A DNA stretch of 64,000 nucleotides from CAIURC01 sp043777315 (lineage in GTDB: Bacteria > Verrucomicrobiota > Verrucomicrobiia > Chthoniobacterales > Chthoniobacteraceae): contig JAYVPW010000093.1 in NCBI GenBank assembly GCA_043777315.1, positions 62,001-126,000 of the forward strand. Direction: 5' to 3'. Of this stretch, positions 17,324 to 25,918 are shown one piece after another. The notes below the pieces were generated by a model. That model made no database searches. It saw only the letters and a list, made by a program, of their open reading frames with translations, and had not been told where the DNA came from. Made by a program: the position numbers and the translations under genes. How positions within the stretch are numbered: the first letter of the stretch is position 1; each line of letters starts with the position of its first letter.

Positions 17324-18118
17324 GTGACTTTCCTCGACGCCCACAACCATCTCCACGACCCGCGCCTCGCGCCGTATCTCCCGGATATTTTGGAAAAACT
17401 CCCGCGCCTCGGAGTCCGGCGCGCGGTGGTCAACGGCACGTGCGAGGACGATTGGGACGAAGTCGCGCAACTGGCTTCACAACACGAATGGATCGTCCCT
17501 TCGTTCGGCTTGCATCCGTGGTTCGTTGAAAAAAGCTCGCCGGCGTGGCGCGAAAAACTCCTCGCTAAACTCGACGCGCATCCCGCCGCCGGCATCGGAG
17601 AAATCGGCCTCGATCGCTGGATCGAACCGCACGACCTGCCTCGCCAAACCGAGGTCTTCGCATGGCAACTGGCCCTCGCCGCCGAGCGAAATCTTCCCGT
17701 CACGATCCACTGCCTGAAAGCCTGGGGCCCGCTCTGGGACTTGATTCGCGAGCATCCCCTGCCCGCCCGCGGCTTCCTCCTCCACTCGTACGGCGGCCCC
17801 GCCGAGATGATCCCCGGCTTCGCCGAACGCGGTGCCTACTTCTCGTTCTCTCCCTACTTTCTCCACGAAAAAAAGTCCCCTCACCGCGCGCTTTTCCGCG
17901 ACATCCCCGCCACTCGCCTGCTCGTCGAAACCGACGCGCCCGACATGTCGCCACCGTCCGCGCTCAACCCGCATCCCCTCCCCGACGCCAGCGGAAAACC
18001 GCTCAATCATCCCGCCAACATCACCCTCGCCTACACCGCCCTCGCCAAAACGCGCGATGCCTCGCTCGAGACGCTGGCGCACCAAATCGAGGAAAACTTC
18101 ACCCGCCTTTTCGGCTGA
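17324..18118 (+). CDS. TatD-family metal-dependent hydrolase/DNase
   Basis: The 264-residue product begins 'MTFLDAHNHLHDPRL' from a GTG at 17324. I chose this start because the motif H-x-H must lie at the N-terminus and the sequence before it is out-of-frame sufE. Other TatD signatures are 'SFGLHPWFVE', 'AGIGEIGLDRW', 'PVTIHCLKAWG' and 'LLVETDAPDMSPPS'. These are the metal ligands of the TIM barrel. TatD proteins are 3'-5' exonucleases or related hydrolases, and the exact substrate is unknown. The gene is probably cotranscribed with sufE. Confidence 0.9.
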   Translation: MTFLDAHNHLHDPRLAPYLPDILEKLPRLGVRRAVVNGTCEDDWDEVAQLASQHEWIVPSFGLHPWFVEKSSPAWREKLLAKLDAHPAAGIGEIGLDRWIEPHDLPRQTEVFAWQLALAAERNLPVTIHCLKAWGPLWDLIREHPLPARGFLLHSYGGPAEMIPGFAERGAYFSFSPYFLHEKKSPHRALFRDIPATRLLVETDAPDMSPPSALNPHPLPDASGKPLNHPANITLAYTALAKTRDASLETLAHQIEENFTRLFG

Positions 18119-18145
18119 ATTTTCCGAGGCGCGACGTTTCGAGTG

Positions 18146-18218
18146 AGCCACGGAATCACACGGAAAAGCACGGAATGGGTCCGTCCTTTTCCGTGCTTTT
18201 CCGTGTGATTCCGTGGCT
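18146..18218. repeat. Perfect 30-bp inverted repeat built from ACGGAA words
   Basis: The left arm 18146-18175 (AGCCACGGAATCACACGGAA plus AAGCACGGAA) is repeated perfectly inverted at 18189-18218, with a 13-bp loop. It lies between the convergent genes tatD-like and dnaJ and could terminate both. A related half-arm with GCCACGGAAGCTCACGG lies at 50289-50327, upstream of rsmA. Confidence 0.93.
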
Positions 18219-18238
18219 AAAATCAGTCCCGCCGATTC

Positions 18239-19414
18239 TCAGCCGAAGAACTCTTTCGCCTTCTCGAAAAACGATTTGTGCAGCGGCGTGTTGTCCTCGC
18301 CCATCAACTCGGCCAGTTCCTCCAGCTTCTTCCGCTGCTCGTGATTCAGCTTGCTCGGCACCTCCACCGCGACGTTCACGACGAGATCGCCGCGATGCGC
18401 CGAGTTCAGCACCGGCATTCCTTTCATCCGCAATTTGAACGCCGCTCCGCCCTGCGTCCCCGCCGGGATTTTCAGCGACGCCTTGCCTTCCAGCGTCGGC
18501 ACCTGAATCTCCCCGCCGAGCGCTGCGGTGGTGAAAGAAATCGGCACGTGACAAAACAGCGCCTCGCCATCGCGCTCGAAAATCTCGTGCTCCTTCACGT
18601 GGATCACGACGTAAAGATCGCCCGGCGGACCTCCGCGCATCCCCGCCTCCCCATTCTTCGAACTCCGCAGCCGCGACCCGTCTTCGATCCCCGCGGGAAT
18701 CTTCAGCTTGATCCGCGTCGGCGCTTCGACCCGCCCCTCGCCGCCGCATTTCCGGCACGGCTTTTCGATCACCTGACCTGTCCCGCGGCACCGCGTACAG
18801 GTCTGCGAAACCTGGAAAAAACCGCGCGAACTGATGACCTGTCCGCGCCCGTTGCAGCCGGGACATGTGACCGCCTTCGATCCCGATTCCGCCCCGCTGC
18901 CGTGGCACGCCGAACACCCTTCGAGCTTGGAGACCTCGATCTCTTTGTCGCAACCAAACGCCGCCTCCTCGAGCCGGATTTGCATGTCGTAGCGTAGGTC
19001 CGACCCGCGCTGCTTGCCGTCGCGGTCCGCCGTTTTCGCCACTCCGCCGCCACCGAAAAATTGCTCGAAGATTCCGCCCGCACCACCCCCGCCGCCGCCG
19101 CTCGCGCCGAAAACTTCGCGAAAAATATCGAACGGATCGTGGAATCCGCCGCCCGCATTTCCCCGCGCGCCCGCCGTCCCCTGCGCGAAAGCCGCGTGTC
19201 CGAAGCGGTCGTAGGCCGCGCGCTTTTGCTCGTCCATCAGGACATCGTAAGCCTCGCCGAGTTCCTTGAATTTCTCCTCCGCGGTGTGATCGCCCGGATT
19301 TTTGTCCGGATGAAATTTCACCGCGAGCTTGCGGTAGGAACGCTTGAGTTCGTCCCCGTTTGCCGTGCGGACAACTTCCAGAACTTCGTAATAATCTCGC
19401 TTGGTGGTGGCCAT
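18239..19414 (-). CDS. dnaJ: Chaperone protein DnaJ
   Basis: The product is the Hsp40 co-chaperone that stimulates DnaK. It has a J domain with HPD at residues 35-37, a G/F-rich linker (about 75-120) and a zinc domain with four CxxCxGxG repeats (CSACHGSG, CPGCNGRG, CTRCRGTG, CRKCGGEG). The C-terminal substrate domains include 'GDLYVVIHVKEHEIFERDG'. At 391 residues it is full length. It lies 121 bp downstream of grpE on the same strand. dnaK is not in the window. Confidence 0.97.
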   Translation of the reverse strand: MATTKRDYYEVLEVVRTANGDELKRSYRKLAVKFHPDKNPGDHTAEEKFKELGEAYDVLMDEQKRAAYDRFGHAAFAQGTAGARGNAGGGFHDPFDIFREVFGASGGGGGGAGGIFEQFFGGGGVAKTADRDGKQRGSDLRYDMQIRLEEAAFGCDKEIEVSKLEGCSACHGSGAESGSKAVTCPGCNGRGQVISSRGFFQVSQTCTRCRGTGQVIEKPCRKCGGEGRVEAPTRIKLKIPAGIEDGSRLRSSKNGEAGMRGGPPGDLYVVIHVKEHEIFERDGEALFCHVPISFTTAALGGEIQVPTLEGKASLKIPAGTQGGAAFKLRMKGMPVLNSAHRGDLVVNVAVEVPSKLNHEQRKKLEELAELMGEDNTPLHKSFFEKAKEFFG

Positions 19415-19535
19415 GAAAATGAGCTGATCGGTCGGATGAGTGAGTCGTCCGCGCTGCCGTGGATTGGCTCGCGGAAGAGAATTGAGCGCACTTCAAAACG
19501 TCGGAACGTCTCGAACGAACACGCTCAGGGATTCG

Positions 19536-20063
19536 CTATTCGTCGCCTTTCGAGATCACGACCGTCGCCGGCCGCAGCAAACGATCCTTCAGTTTGTAAC
19601 CGCGCCGAAGCTGCCGAACGACGTGCCCCTCGGGGATGGACGCACTCGCTTCCTGCGCAACCGCTTCGTGCAGATTCGGATCGAACTTCGCACCCTCGGC
19701 AACCACGGGCTCGACGCCGCTCTGGCTCAGAAAATCGACGAGCTGTTTTGAAACCATGTCCATCCCGAGCAGGATCGGAGAATTCTCGCCGCTCGCCCGC
19801 GCCGCGCTGAGCCCGAGTTCGAAATTATCGAGGATCGGAATGAGCCGTTCGAGCAACGAACTGTTCGAGTATTTGACCGCGTCCTCTTTTTCGCGCGCGG
19901 CGCGTTTGCGGAAATTCTCGAAGTCCGCCTGACTCCGCAGCGCGAGGTCGCGGAACCGCTCGAGGTCGGCCTGCATTTTCTCGAGGAGCGACTCTTCGCT
20001 CTGGGTCGCCTCGTTCAGTTCTTCGTCGCTGGCGTTGGTTGATTCGGTCGTTGGGTTGCTCAT
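19536..20063 (-). CDS. grpE: Nucleotide exchange factor GrpE
   Basis: The 175-residue protein has an acidic N-terminus, a long coiled-coil ('LERFRDLALRSQADFENFRK') and the beta-wing 'FDPNLHEAVAQEASASIPEG...RRGYKLKDRLLRPATVVIS', diagnostic of GrpE. It releases ADP from DnaK. Its ATG overlaps the stop of the upstream phosphatase gene (ATGA). The heat-shock factor is therefore translationally coupled to a stress-signalling phosphatase. Confidence 0.96.
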   Translation of the reverse strand: MSNPTTESTNASDEELNEATQSEESLLEKMQADLERFRDLALRSQADFENFRKRAAREKEDAVKYSNSSLLERLIPILDNFELGLSAARASGENSPILLGMDMVSKQLVDFLSQSGVEPVVAEGAKFDPNLHEAVAQEASASIPEGHVVRQLRRGYKLKDRLLRPATVVISKGDE

Positions 20064-21391
20064 TTTTTGCGGATCACAATCAGGGTAATATCGTCGTGCT
20101 GCGGATGCGTGCCGACGAATTCTTGCAGGTCGTCGGTCAGCTTCGAAACGATCCTCGCCGCGCCTTCGGAAGCGCTCGCGAGAATCGACCGGATCACGTT
20201 TTCCATGCCAAATTCCATCCCCTGTTTATCCAGCGCCTCGGTCACGCCGTCGGTGTAAAGGATGAGGCAATCGTTGGGCTCGAGCGTCAGGGAAAAATCG
20301 GCGGTCACCCTATTGAACACGCCCCCGCTGTCAATGCCGAGAGCCATGCCCGGCGGGTTGATTTTCGAGATCGTTTTCGCCCGCGCGGAGTAGAGCAGCG
20401 GCGCGTCATGGCCGGCCCGGCAGAGCGTGATCGCCGACGAATCGCGATCGAGAATCGCGTAGGCCATGCTGATGAACATGTCCTCGCGGATGTCGGGAAA
20501 AAGTTGCGCATTCACCTGCTGGAGCACGAGCGCCGCGGAGTGCTGGCTGCCAGCCTTCGAGCGCAAAACGCTGCGGCACATGGCCATGATCAGCGAGGCC
20601 GGCACGCCTTTTCCCGAGACATCGGCGATCGCGATTCCGCAATGCTGCTCATCGATTTCGATGTAGTCGTAATAATCGCCGCTCACCTGCCGCGCGGGAA
20701 TGTTCACCCAACTGATTTGGTAACCCGGGATCTCCGGCGAGGCCGCCGGAAGCAGGATGCGCTGAATCTCGTGAGCGACCTGAAGATCCTGATCGATCCG
20801 CTTTTTCTCGGCCGCTTCGGAGAAGATGAACGCGTTGTAAAGTGCGAACGCCGACTGCTCCGCGATGCATTTGAAAATCGTGAAGGCACTGATCGGAAAC
20901 TCGTCGCTCCCGGCCTTCCGCGACACGACGAGCAAGCCGAGTTTCTGCGAGCCGTAAACGAGCGGGCAGACCATCGCCGACGCCGGTCGCTGCGGACCCT
21001 CGCGGCCGAGCAGCGGGTCGGAATTGAGCAGCAGCGGCTCGCCGTCTTTCCACGCCGTCGCGATGAGATCGACGAACATCGGACAGCCTTTCGAGACGAA
21101 CTCCGGCCGCAAATGCTCGCCCTTCCGATCGGCCAGAAAAACGGCTCCCGAGGTCGCATCGAGGATGCGCATCGATCCCTCGGCGATCAGCCGGTGGAGA
21201 TCGTGCGGCTTGGTTTCGTCCGAGACGGCCGCGCCGAGTCCGTGGAAAAAATCAAAGACCCGGGACTCCTCGAGTTCGATCCGGTCCCGCGCTTTTTCGA
21301 GCCCGAAAATCCGCCGTTCCTGCCGGCGATAAACGACGAGCGCACCCGCCGCCGTGGCCGCGAACAGCGCAAAAAAAACGGCGGCCCACAT
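20060..21391 (-). CDS. RsbU-type membrane PP2C phosphatase with GAF domain
   Basis: The 443-residue protein has one N-terminal membrane helix ('MWAAVFFALFAATAAGALVVY'), a short coiled coil, a GAF-like sensor (about 60-195; 'ATSGAVFLADRKGEHLRPEF', 'PLVYGSQKLGLLVVSRK') and a SpoIIE/RsbU phosphatase domain (about 210-443). The latter shows 'QRILLP', 'VSGDYYDYIEIDE', 'IADVSGKGVPASLIMA', 'CRAGHDAPLL', 'LILYTDGVTEALD' and the closing 'HDDITLIVIRK'. These proteins dephosphorylate STAS anti-sigma-factor antagonists. A STAS gene lies 6 bp upstream, so that protein is the likely substrate. The signal sensed by the GAF domain is unknown. Confidence 0.93.
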   Translation of the reverse strand: MWAAVFFALFAATAAGALVVYRRQERRIFGLEKARDRIELEESRVFDFFHGLGAAVSDETKPHDLHRLIAEGSMRILDATSGAVFLADRKGEHLRPEFVSKGCPMFVDLIATAWKDGEPLLLNSDPLLGREGPQRPASAMVCPLVYGSQKLGLLVVSRKAGSDEFPISAFTIFKCIAEQSAFALYNAFIFSEAAEKKRIDQDLQVAHEIQRILLPAASPEIPGYQISWVNIPARQVSGDYYDYIEIDEQHCGIAIADVSGKGVPASLIMAMCRSVLRSKAGSQHSAALVLQQVNAQLFPDIREDMFISMAYAILDRDSSAITLCRAGHDAPLLYSARAKTISKINPPGMALGIDSGGVFNRVTADFSLTLEPNDCLILYTDGVTEALDKQGMEFGMENVIRSILASASEGAARIVSKLTDDLQEFVGTHPQHDDITLIVIRKK

Positions 21392-21397
21392 CCCGAA

Positions 21398-21904
21398 TCA
21401 CCGCGAGAGATGCAAGTCCTGCTTCAGATACTCGAGCACGTCCTTGAACTTCTCCGCGTTCTCCGGATTGGCCTCCACGCAGGCTTCGTGGGCCGCGAGC
21501 ATCGTCTCGGCGCGCGCGACTTTGTCTTCGACTGCCGGCGTTGCCAGCGGCATTTCCACCGGCTGGACCATCGGAGCCGCGGCCTTGGCATCGATCGTGA
21601 AAAGCTGATCGAGCCCGAGGTTTGCCAGCAAATCCCGGTTGCGATCGTTCAGATTGACGACCCGCAGCCAGCCCTGTCCGAGTTCGCGCAGACGCAGCGC
21701 GATCCCCGCCATCGTCCCCATGAAAGTCGAGTCCATCACCGGACAGTTGCAGAGGTCGATCTGAAATTCCCGGAAGCCACGATTGGTCATTTCCTTCGCG
21801 AATTCCTTGAGCCCCGTGCTGTTCAAAAACGACCCCTTCCCTTCCACCCGAACCGAAACGGTGCGGCCGGTCGTGCCGACGAGAATGGAGCTTTGAGTAG
21901 TCAA
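21398..21904 (-). CDS. STAS-domain anti-sigma factor antagonist
   Basis: The 168-residue protein starts at a TTG (21904); no ATG or GTG lies nearby. The STAS fold covers about residues 10-105. It has 'CPVMDSTFMGTMAGIALRL', where the serine after D is the usual phosphorylation site, and then 'LRVVNLNDRNRDLLANLGLDQLF'. A C-terminal extension of about 55 residues has no clear family. With the adjacent RsbU-type phosphatase it forms a partner-switching pair. The matching kinase/anti-sigma factor is not in the window. The 95 bp downstream of its start contain nothing recognisable. Confidence 0.9.
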   Translation of the reverse strand: MTTQSSILVGTTGRTVSVRVEGKGSFLNSTGLKEFAKEMTNRGFREFQIDLCNCPVMDSTFMGTMAGIALRLRELGQGWLRVVNLNDRNRDLLANLGLDQLFTIDAKAAAPMVQPVEMPLATPAVEDKVARAETMLAAHEACVEANPENAEKFKDVLEYLKQDLHLSR

Positions 21905-21999
21905 GGGCGGAGAGCTTTCAGCGAGCGGCGACGAGCCGCGGCGGACGAGCGTTTTGAGACCGGGGGACGCTACGACTGTCGCGGGCGTTTTGCATCAAA

Positions 22000-22509
22000 T
22001 CAGTTCCAGAGGAACGACTGATTGAGCGCGACGATCCGCCCGTTTTGAATGATCACCGCACGCCACGCGGTGATCTTTCCCTCCTGATTGTAGTCGTCGC
22101 CGATCACTTTGAATTCAGAGGTCATCGTCCCTTTCGCATTCGCGTAAGTCTTTTCCTGCGCCTGCACGTAAGCGCCCAGATTCTCCTGCCGATATTCGAG
22201 CCGCACCGTCACGTCCGCCTTCCGCTCGGACCGCCAGAAAAAAGTGAAGTAGTGTCCGTAACGCTCCTGCTTGTCCAAATTCGTGACCGCCCCAAAGTTC
22301 AGCCGCGACCGCTCGAATGCGATCATCGGGTCGATCGTCGGCTTGTTCGTCCGGGGATCGTTGAGCTGGGTTTTGACTTTGCGAAACTGGAACGCGTCGT
22401 CGAGCGCCAGCGGGAGGACGTTCGCTTTTTGCAAAAGCCGGGCGGGTTCCGCGCAGAGGTTGGTCGTCGCGAGCGCGAGCGTCACCAACCCGATCAGGAG
22501 TCGTTTCAT
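22000..22509 (-). CDS. Small exported protein of unknown function
   Basis: The 169-residue product has a signal peptide ('MKRLLIGLVTLALATTNLCA'). The mature part is beta-rich and charged ('YFTFFWRSERKADVTVRLEY', 'VIGDDYNQEGKITAWRAVII'), ending 'ALNQSFLWN'. I do not recognise the family. A possible promoter lies just upstream on the minus strand: TTGACA at 22549-22544 and TAAGTT at 22525-22520, spaced 18 bp. It would leave a leader of only a few bases. Confidence 0.8.
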   Translation of the reverse strand: MKRLLIGLVTLALATTNLCAEPARLLQKANVLPLALDDAFQFRKVKTQLNDPRTNKPTIDPMIAFERSRLNFGAVTNLDKQERYGHYFTFFWRSERKADVTVRLEYRQENLGAYVQAQEKTYANAKGTMTSEFKVIGDDYNQEGKITAWRAVIIQNGRIVALNQSFLWN

Positions 22510-22595
22510 GAGACGGAAAAACTTACGCGTTTGGCAGGTGGAGTGTCAATTTTCACGGCACGCCCGAAGAGGTGTAAAATGAAGTTTCCAACTCG

Positions 22596-23834
22596 ATGAT
22601 CGACGTCAAATACCTCCGCGGCATTCACCTCCCCGCCTCTGGCCTCTGGCTCGACCCGTGGGATGCGAAACCGTTCGCCTTCCTCTCCCACGCGCACAGC
22701 GACCACATCGCCGGGCACTCGGAAATCATCGCCAGCGCCGGCACGGCTCGGCTGATGCAGGCGCGGCTCTCCGGCGAGCGAGTGGAGAATACTCTGGAGT
22801 TCGGCGTCCCGTCCGAAGTGCGCGGACTGCGGATGACGCTCCTGCCGGCCGGACACATCTTCGGTTCGGCGCAGCTTTTTCTCGAAACCGGCGCGGGCTC
22901 GCTGCTTTACAGCGGCGATTTCAAACTCCGTCCCAGCCTCTCTGCCGAGCCGGCGGAAACCTGCCACGCCGAGACGCTGATCATGGAAACCACGTACGGC
23001 CTGCCGAAATATCGGATGCCCCCGACCGACGAAACGCTCGCGCAGATGGTCGAGTTTTGTCGCGAGGCCTTGGAGGGAAAAGCCGTGCCCGTCCTGCTTG
23101 GCTACTCGCTCGGCAAGTCCCAAGAAATTCTCTGCGCCCTGCTTGCCGCCGGGCTCACTCCAATGCTCCACGCGTCGGTTTTTCGGATGACGGAAATCTA
23201 CCGGCAACTCAAGCCCGACTTCCCCGGCGGCTACGTCCGCTACGCCGCGGGCGAGGTCGCCGGGACAGGGTGGCCTACGAAATTCTCCTCGACCGCACCG
23301 CGCCCCAGCCGTTCTCCCTCGCCGAATCGCGAACATTTTTCGACGAACTCGAACGCGCCCGAGGGCCGCTGCGCAAGACCGAGTTGCTTCAAAATCGGCT
23401 CGCTGCGCTCACTCCGATCGAGGCGAGCTACCTCGTCCGCATCGTGACGGGCGACCTGCGAATAGGTCTGAAAGAAGGTCTCGTCGAGGAAGCCATCGGT
23501 GCCGCGTTCGCCGCGAATTCCGACGAAGTGCGCGAAGCCAACATGCTCCTCGGCGACATCGGAGAAACCGCGCGCCTCGCCTCCCGGCGCGAACTCGACC
23601 GCGCCACGCTCCGCCTTTTCCGCCCGATCAAATGCATGCTCGCTCATCGACCACGGGCGCTATCGCGAAGGGAAGCCGGAGATCGTGCTCGAAATCGCCT
23701 TCAACTCCGTCCAACCAAGCGCCCGTCACAACAGCGGACTTGCTCTCCGTTTCCCCCGGATCAAAGGGATTCGGCGCGACAAAACGCCCGCCGACATCGA
23801 CCCGCTCAGCTACGCGCGCAGCCTCGTGGAGTGA
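22596..23834 (+). pseudogene. Decayed fusion of MBL-fold exonuclease and ATP-dependent DNA ligase
   Basis: The first frame (22596 to about 23265) encodes a metallo-beta-lactamase nuclease with 'FLSHAHSDHIAGHSE', 'LLPAGHIFGSAQL', 'LLYSGDFKLR' and 'METTYG'. It matches the ligase-associated DNA-repair exonuclease, but its C-terminal ~90 residues are missing. The frame then changes. A second frame gives a ligase N-terminal domain ('LVRIVTGDLRIGLKEGLVEE', 'ANMLLGDIGETARLA', 'LRLFRPIKCMLA'). A third frame after ~23640 gives the ligase OB-fold end ('GRYREGKPEIVLEIAFNSVQ', 'ALRFPRIKGIRRDKTPADID'). The adenylation domain with the KxDG lysine is completely absent. Two internal deletions with frame changes therefore destroyed the gene. 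In intact relatives the exonuclease and ligase act together in DNA damage response. Confidence 0.88.
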
Positions 23835-23874
23835 AGGCACACCACGCGAGTGAGGGAAGCCGTGCCTCCATCCG

Positions 23875-24011
23875 GTCATCCCGAGCGCAGCGAAGCGGAG
23901 TCGAAGGACCTCTTACTTTTCCCCCATTGCACAAGCGCGGTCGGGGGAGGAAAAAATAGTAAGACATCCTTCGACTGCGCTTCGCAAAGCCGAAGCTCCG
24001 CTCAGGATGAC
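23875..24011. repeat. GTCATCCTGAGCG palindrome, copy 2
   Basis: The left arm begins GTCATCCCGAGCGCAGCGAA and runs to AGTCGAAGGACCTCTTAC. The right arm reads GTAAGACATCCTTCGACTGC and ends GCTCAGGATGAC. It sits between the convergent ligase relic and rpmA. Confidence 0.92.
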
Positions 24012-24022
24012 TCAACATTCAC

Positions 24023-24062
24023 AAAAAAAAGCGCTCCAGCCCGTGAGGACTGGAGCGCTTTT
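24023..24062 (-). terminator. Rho-independent terminator of rplU-rpmA
   Basis: The stem AGCGCTCCAG/CTGGAGCGCT (24030-24039 and 24050-24059) is followed on the minus strand by a run of eight T. It lies about 20 bp past the rpmA stop. Confidence 0.9.
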
Positions 24063-24083
24063 AGAAAACAGGACTCGCGACGC

Positions 24084-24347
24084 CTAACTCGCCGACGCGA
24101 CCGGAATCGGATCGACGTTCACCCGGCGACCTTCACGGTCGAAGCGGACGGTGCCATCGACGAGCGCCCAAATAGTGTAGTCGTTGCCGAGGCCAACGTT
24201 TTTGCCGGGCAGGAACTTCGTCCCGCGCTGGCGGATGATGATGTTGCCGGCGATGACCGCCTGGCTGCCGAACTTCTTGACGCCGAGGCGTTTGCTAACG
24301 CTGTCGCGTCCGTTCTTGACTGAACCCTGACCCTTCTTATGTGCCAT
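24084..24347 (-). CDS. rpmA: Large ribosomal subunit protein bL27
   Basis: The 87-residue protein starts 'MAHKKGQGSVKNGRDSVSKR', the L27 N-terminus that reaches the peptidyl-transferase centre. It continues 'IIIRQRGTKFLPGKNVGLGND' and 'TIWALVDGTVRFDREGR'. I chose the ATG at 24347 by family alignment. It follows rplU by 31 bp in the usual L21-L27 order. obg, which often follows, lies far away at 37 kb. Confidence 0.98.
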   Translation of the reverse strand: MAHKKGQGSVKNGRDSVSKRLGVKKFGSQAVIAGNIIIRQRGTKFLPGKNVGLGNDYTIWALVDGTVRFDREGRRVNVDPIPVASAS

Positions 24348-24378
24348 ATAAAGTGTGTGAAATGAGGTGGTAAACGAC

Positions 24379-24690
24379 TTACGCGGGAATGCTCGTGATC
24401 TTGATTTGCGTGAGCTTCTGGCGGTGACCAACCGTGCGGTGGTAGCCTTTCCGGCGGCGATATTTGAACGCGATCACTTTCGGCGCCTTAATCTGCGCGA
24501 TGACTTCCGCAACGACCTTGCCGCCGTTGAGCGCATCGCCGGATTTGAGTTTGCCGCCGTCGGCGACGAGCAGCACTTCCGAGAAGCTCGCTTCAGCCCC
24601 GGCTTCGCCCTCGAGCTTCTCGACGTTGATCACATCGCCCGCGGTGACGCGGTATTGTTTGCCGCCGGTTTTGAAAATTGCGTATGCCAT
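24379..24690 (-). CDS. rplU: Large ribosomal subunit protein bL21
   Basis: The 103-residue protein starts 'MAYAIFKTGGKQYRVTAGDV' and ends with the L21 motif 'IAFKYRRRKGYHRTVGHRQ' and 'TQIKITSIPA'. The ATG at 24690 is preceded by AGGA, 8 bp away. This is one of the few plausible Shine-Dalgarno sites in the window. L21 binds 23S rRNA. Confidence 0.98.
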   Translation of the reverse strand: MAYAIFKTGGKQYRVTAGDVINVEKLEGEAGAEASFSEVLLVADGGKLKSGDALNGGKVVAEVIAQIKAPKVIAFKYRRRKGYHRTVGHRQKLTQIKITSIPA

Positions 24691-24771
24691 AAATTGTGTC
24701 CTAGAAAAAAGGAGCGCGACGCTGCCACGGGTGCAACGGCCTGCCAAGGACTTTTTGCATGGAAAGGCCGC

Positions 24772-25155
24772 TTATTTTCCGGAGTCAGCCACCGCTTCCG
24801 TCCTGACCGTTCGTGTGGTCCTCGTCTCGATCCATTGGGTTTTCCCGCGGACGATGAGCCGGGGACCGCGCGGGCCCGCGGCGAAATAATCAGCGACAGA
24901 AATCTGCAGTCCTTTCTGCCCGAAAATGGGGCTGAAACGGGAGCGCGCCTCGGTGGGCACGAAGTCGTAATAAACGACGTATCCCTTGCCCCAATAGCGC
25001 TGCGTCGGGTGATACATGAGCGGCTTTTGATGCCGGGAAGAGTGCTCCCAAACATCTCCGTGGGTGACCGGGTCTAAATCGTAGGCGCGTGCGGGCCCCG
25101 ACAGACCGAGGATCAGGAGTGCGAAAAGGCCGAGGACGGGGAGGAGTGATTTCAT
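24772..25155 (-). CDS. Small exported protein of unknown function
   Basis: The 127-residue product starts with a signal peptide ('MKSLLPVLGLFALLILGLSG', cleaved after 'ARA'). I chose the ATG at 25155 for that. The mature domain has 'YHPTQRYWGKGYVVYYDFVP', 'FGQKGLQISVADYFAAGPRG' and 'RLIVRGKTQWIETRTTR'. I do not know the family. It lies between livF and rplU on the same strand and could be the last gene of the liv unit. Confidence 0.75.
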   Translation of the reverse strand: MKSLLPVLGLFALLILGLSGPARAYDLDPVTHGDVWEHSSRHQKPLMYHPTQRYWGKGYVVYYDFVPTEARSRFSPIFGQKGLQISVADYFAAGPRGPRLIVRGKTQWIETRTTRTVRTEAVADSGK

Positions 25156-25210
25156 CGGAGCCGGTGCTACTCGAAAAAGGCGCGCGAGCGCAACGACGAT
25201 GCGTGCGGAG

Positions 25211-25918
25211 CTATTCGCCGCCGAGATACGCAATGCGCACCTGCTCGTTTTGCCGGAGCGAGGCGGAGGTGTCTTCGAGGATGATTCGGCCGGTCTCGAG
25301 GACGTAGCCGCGGTGCGAAACTTCGAGGGCGAGATTGGCATTTTGCTCGACGAGCAAAATGGTGATGCCGAGCTCGCGGTTGATCTCGACGATCTTGTCG
25401 AAAATCGTGCGGACGAGGATCGGGGCGATGCCGAGCGACGGCTCGTCGAGCATCAGGCATTTGGGTTTCGACATCAGCGCGCGACCGATCGCCAGCATCT
25501 GCTGCTCGCCGCCGGAGAGCGTGCCGGCGGTTTGATTCAGCCGCTCTTTCAAGCGCGGGAAAATGCCGAAAATGTAGTCGAGGTCTTTCGCAAAAGCGGC
25601 GCGGTCGCGGCGCAGGTAGCCGCCCATGAGAAGGTTTTCGCGGACGCTGAGATTGGCGAAAATCATGCGCCCCTCGGGCACGTGTGCGAGGCCGCGGGCG
25701 ACGATTTTGTGCGGCGGAAGATTTGCAATTTCCTCGCCCGCGTAACGGATCGAACCGGTCGCCGGAACGAGCCCGGAGATGGCGCGGAGGGTCGTGGACT
25801 TGCCGGCGCCGTTCGCGCCGACGAGCGTGACGATGCTGCCCTGCTCGACTTTCAGCGAGATGCCGTGCAGCGCGCCGATGGTGCCGTAGCAGACGTTGAG
25901 GTCGTGAATTTCAAGCAT
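25211..25918 (-). CDS. livF: Branched-chain amino acid ABC transporter ATPase LivF
   Basis: From the ATG at 25918 the protein is 235 residues, the LivF size. It begins 'MLEIHDLNVCYGTIGALHGI' and has Walker A 'GANGAGKST', 'HVPEGRMIFANLSVRENLLMG', signature 'LSGGEQQMLAIGRALM' and Walker B 'LMLDEPSLGIAP'. It pairs with LivG to energise import. Its start overlaps the 3' end of livG by 8 bp. Confidence 0.96.
   Translation of the reverse strand: MLEIHDLNVCYGTIGALHGISLKVEQGSIVTLVGANGAGKSTTLRAISGLVPATGSIRYAGEEIANLPPHKIVARGLAHVPEGRMIFANLSVRENLLMGGYLRRDRAAFAKDLDYIFGIFPRLKERLNQTAGTLSGGEQQMLAIGRALMSKPKCLMLDEPSLGIAPILVRTIFDKIVEINRELGITILLVEQNANLALEVSHRGYVLETGRIILEDTSASLRQNEQVRIAYLGGE

Noticed and set aside
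17096..17324. N-terminal extension of the TatD-like protein
   Set aside because: It is sufE read in another frame, rich in Ser/Pro/Thr, and precedes the conserved N-terminal metal motif.
22658..23959. 433-residue frame as an intact DNA ligase gene
   Set aside because: Its first half is out-of-frame nuclease sequence and it lacks the adenylation and OB domains; it is part of a pseudogene.
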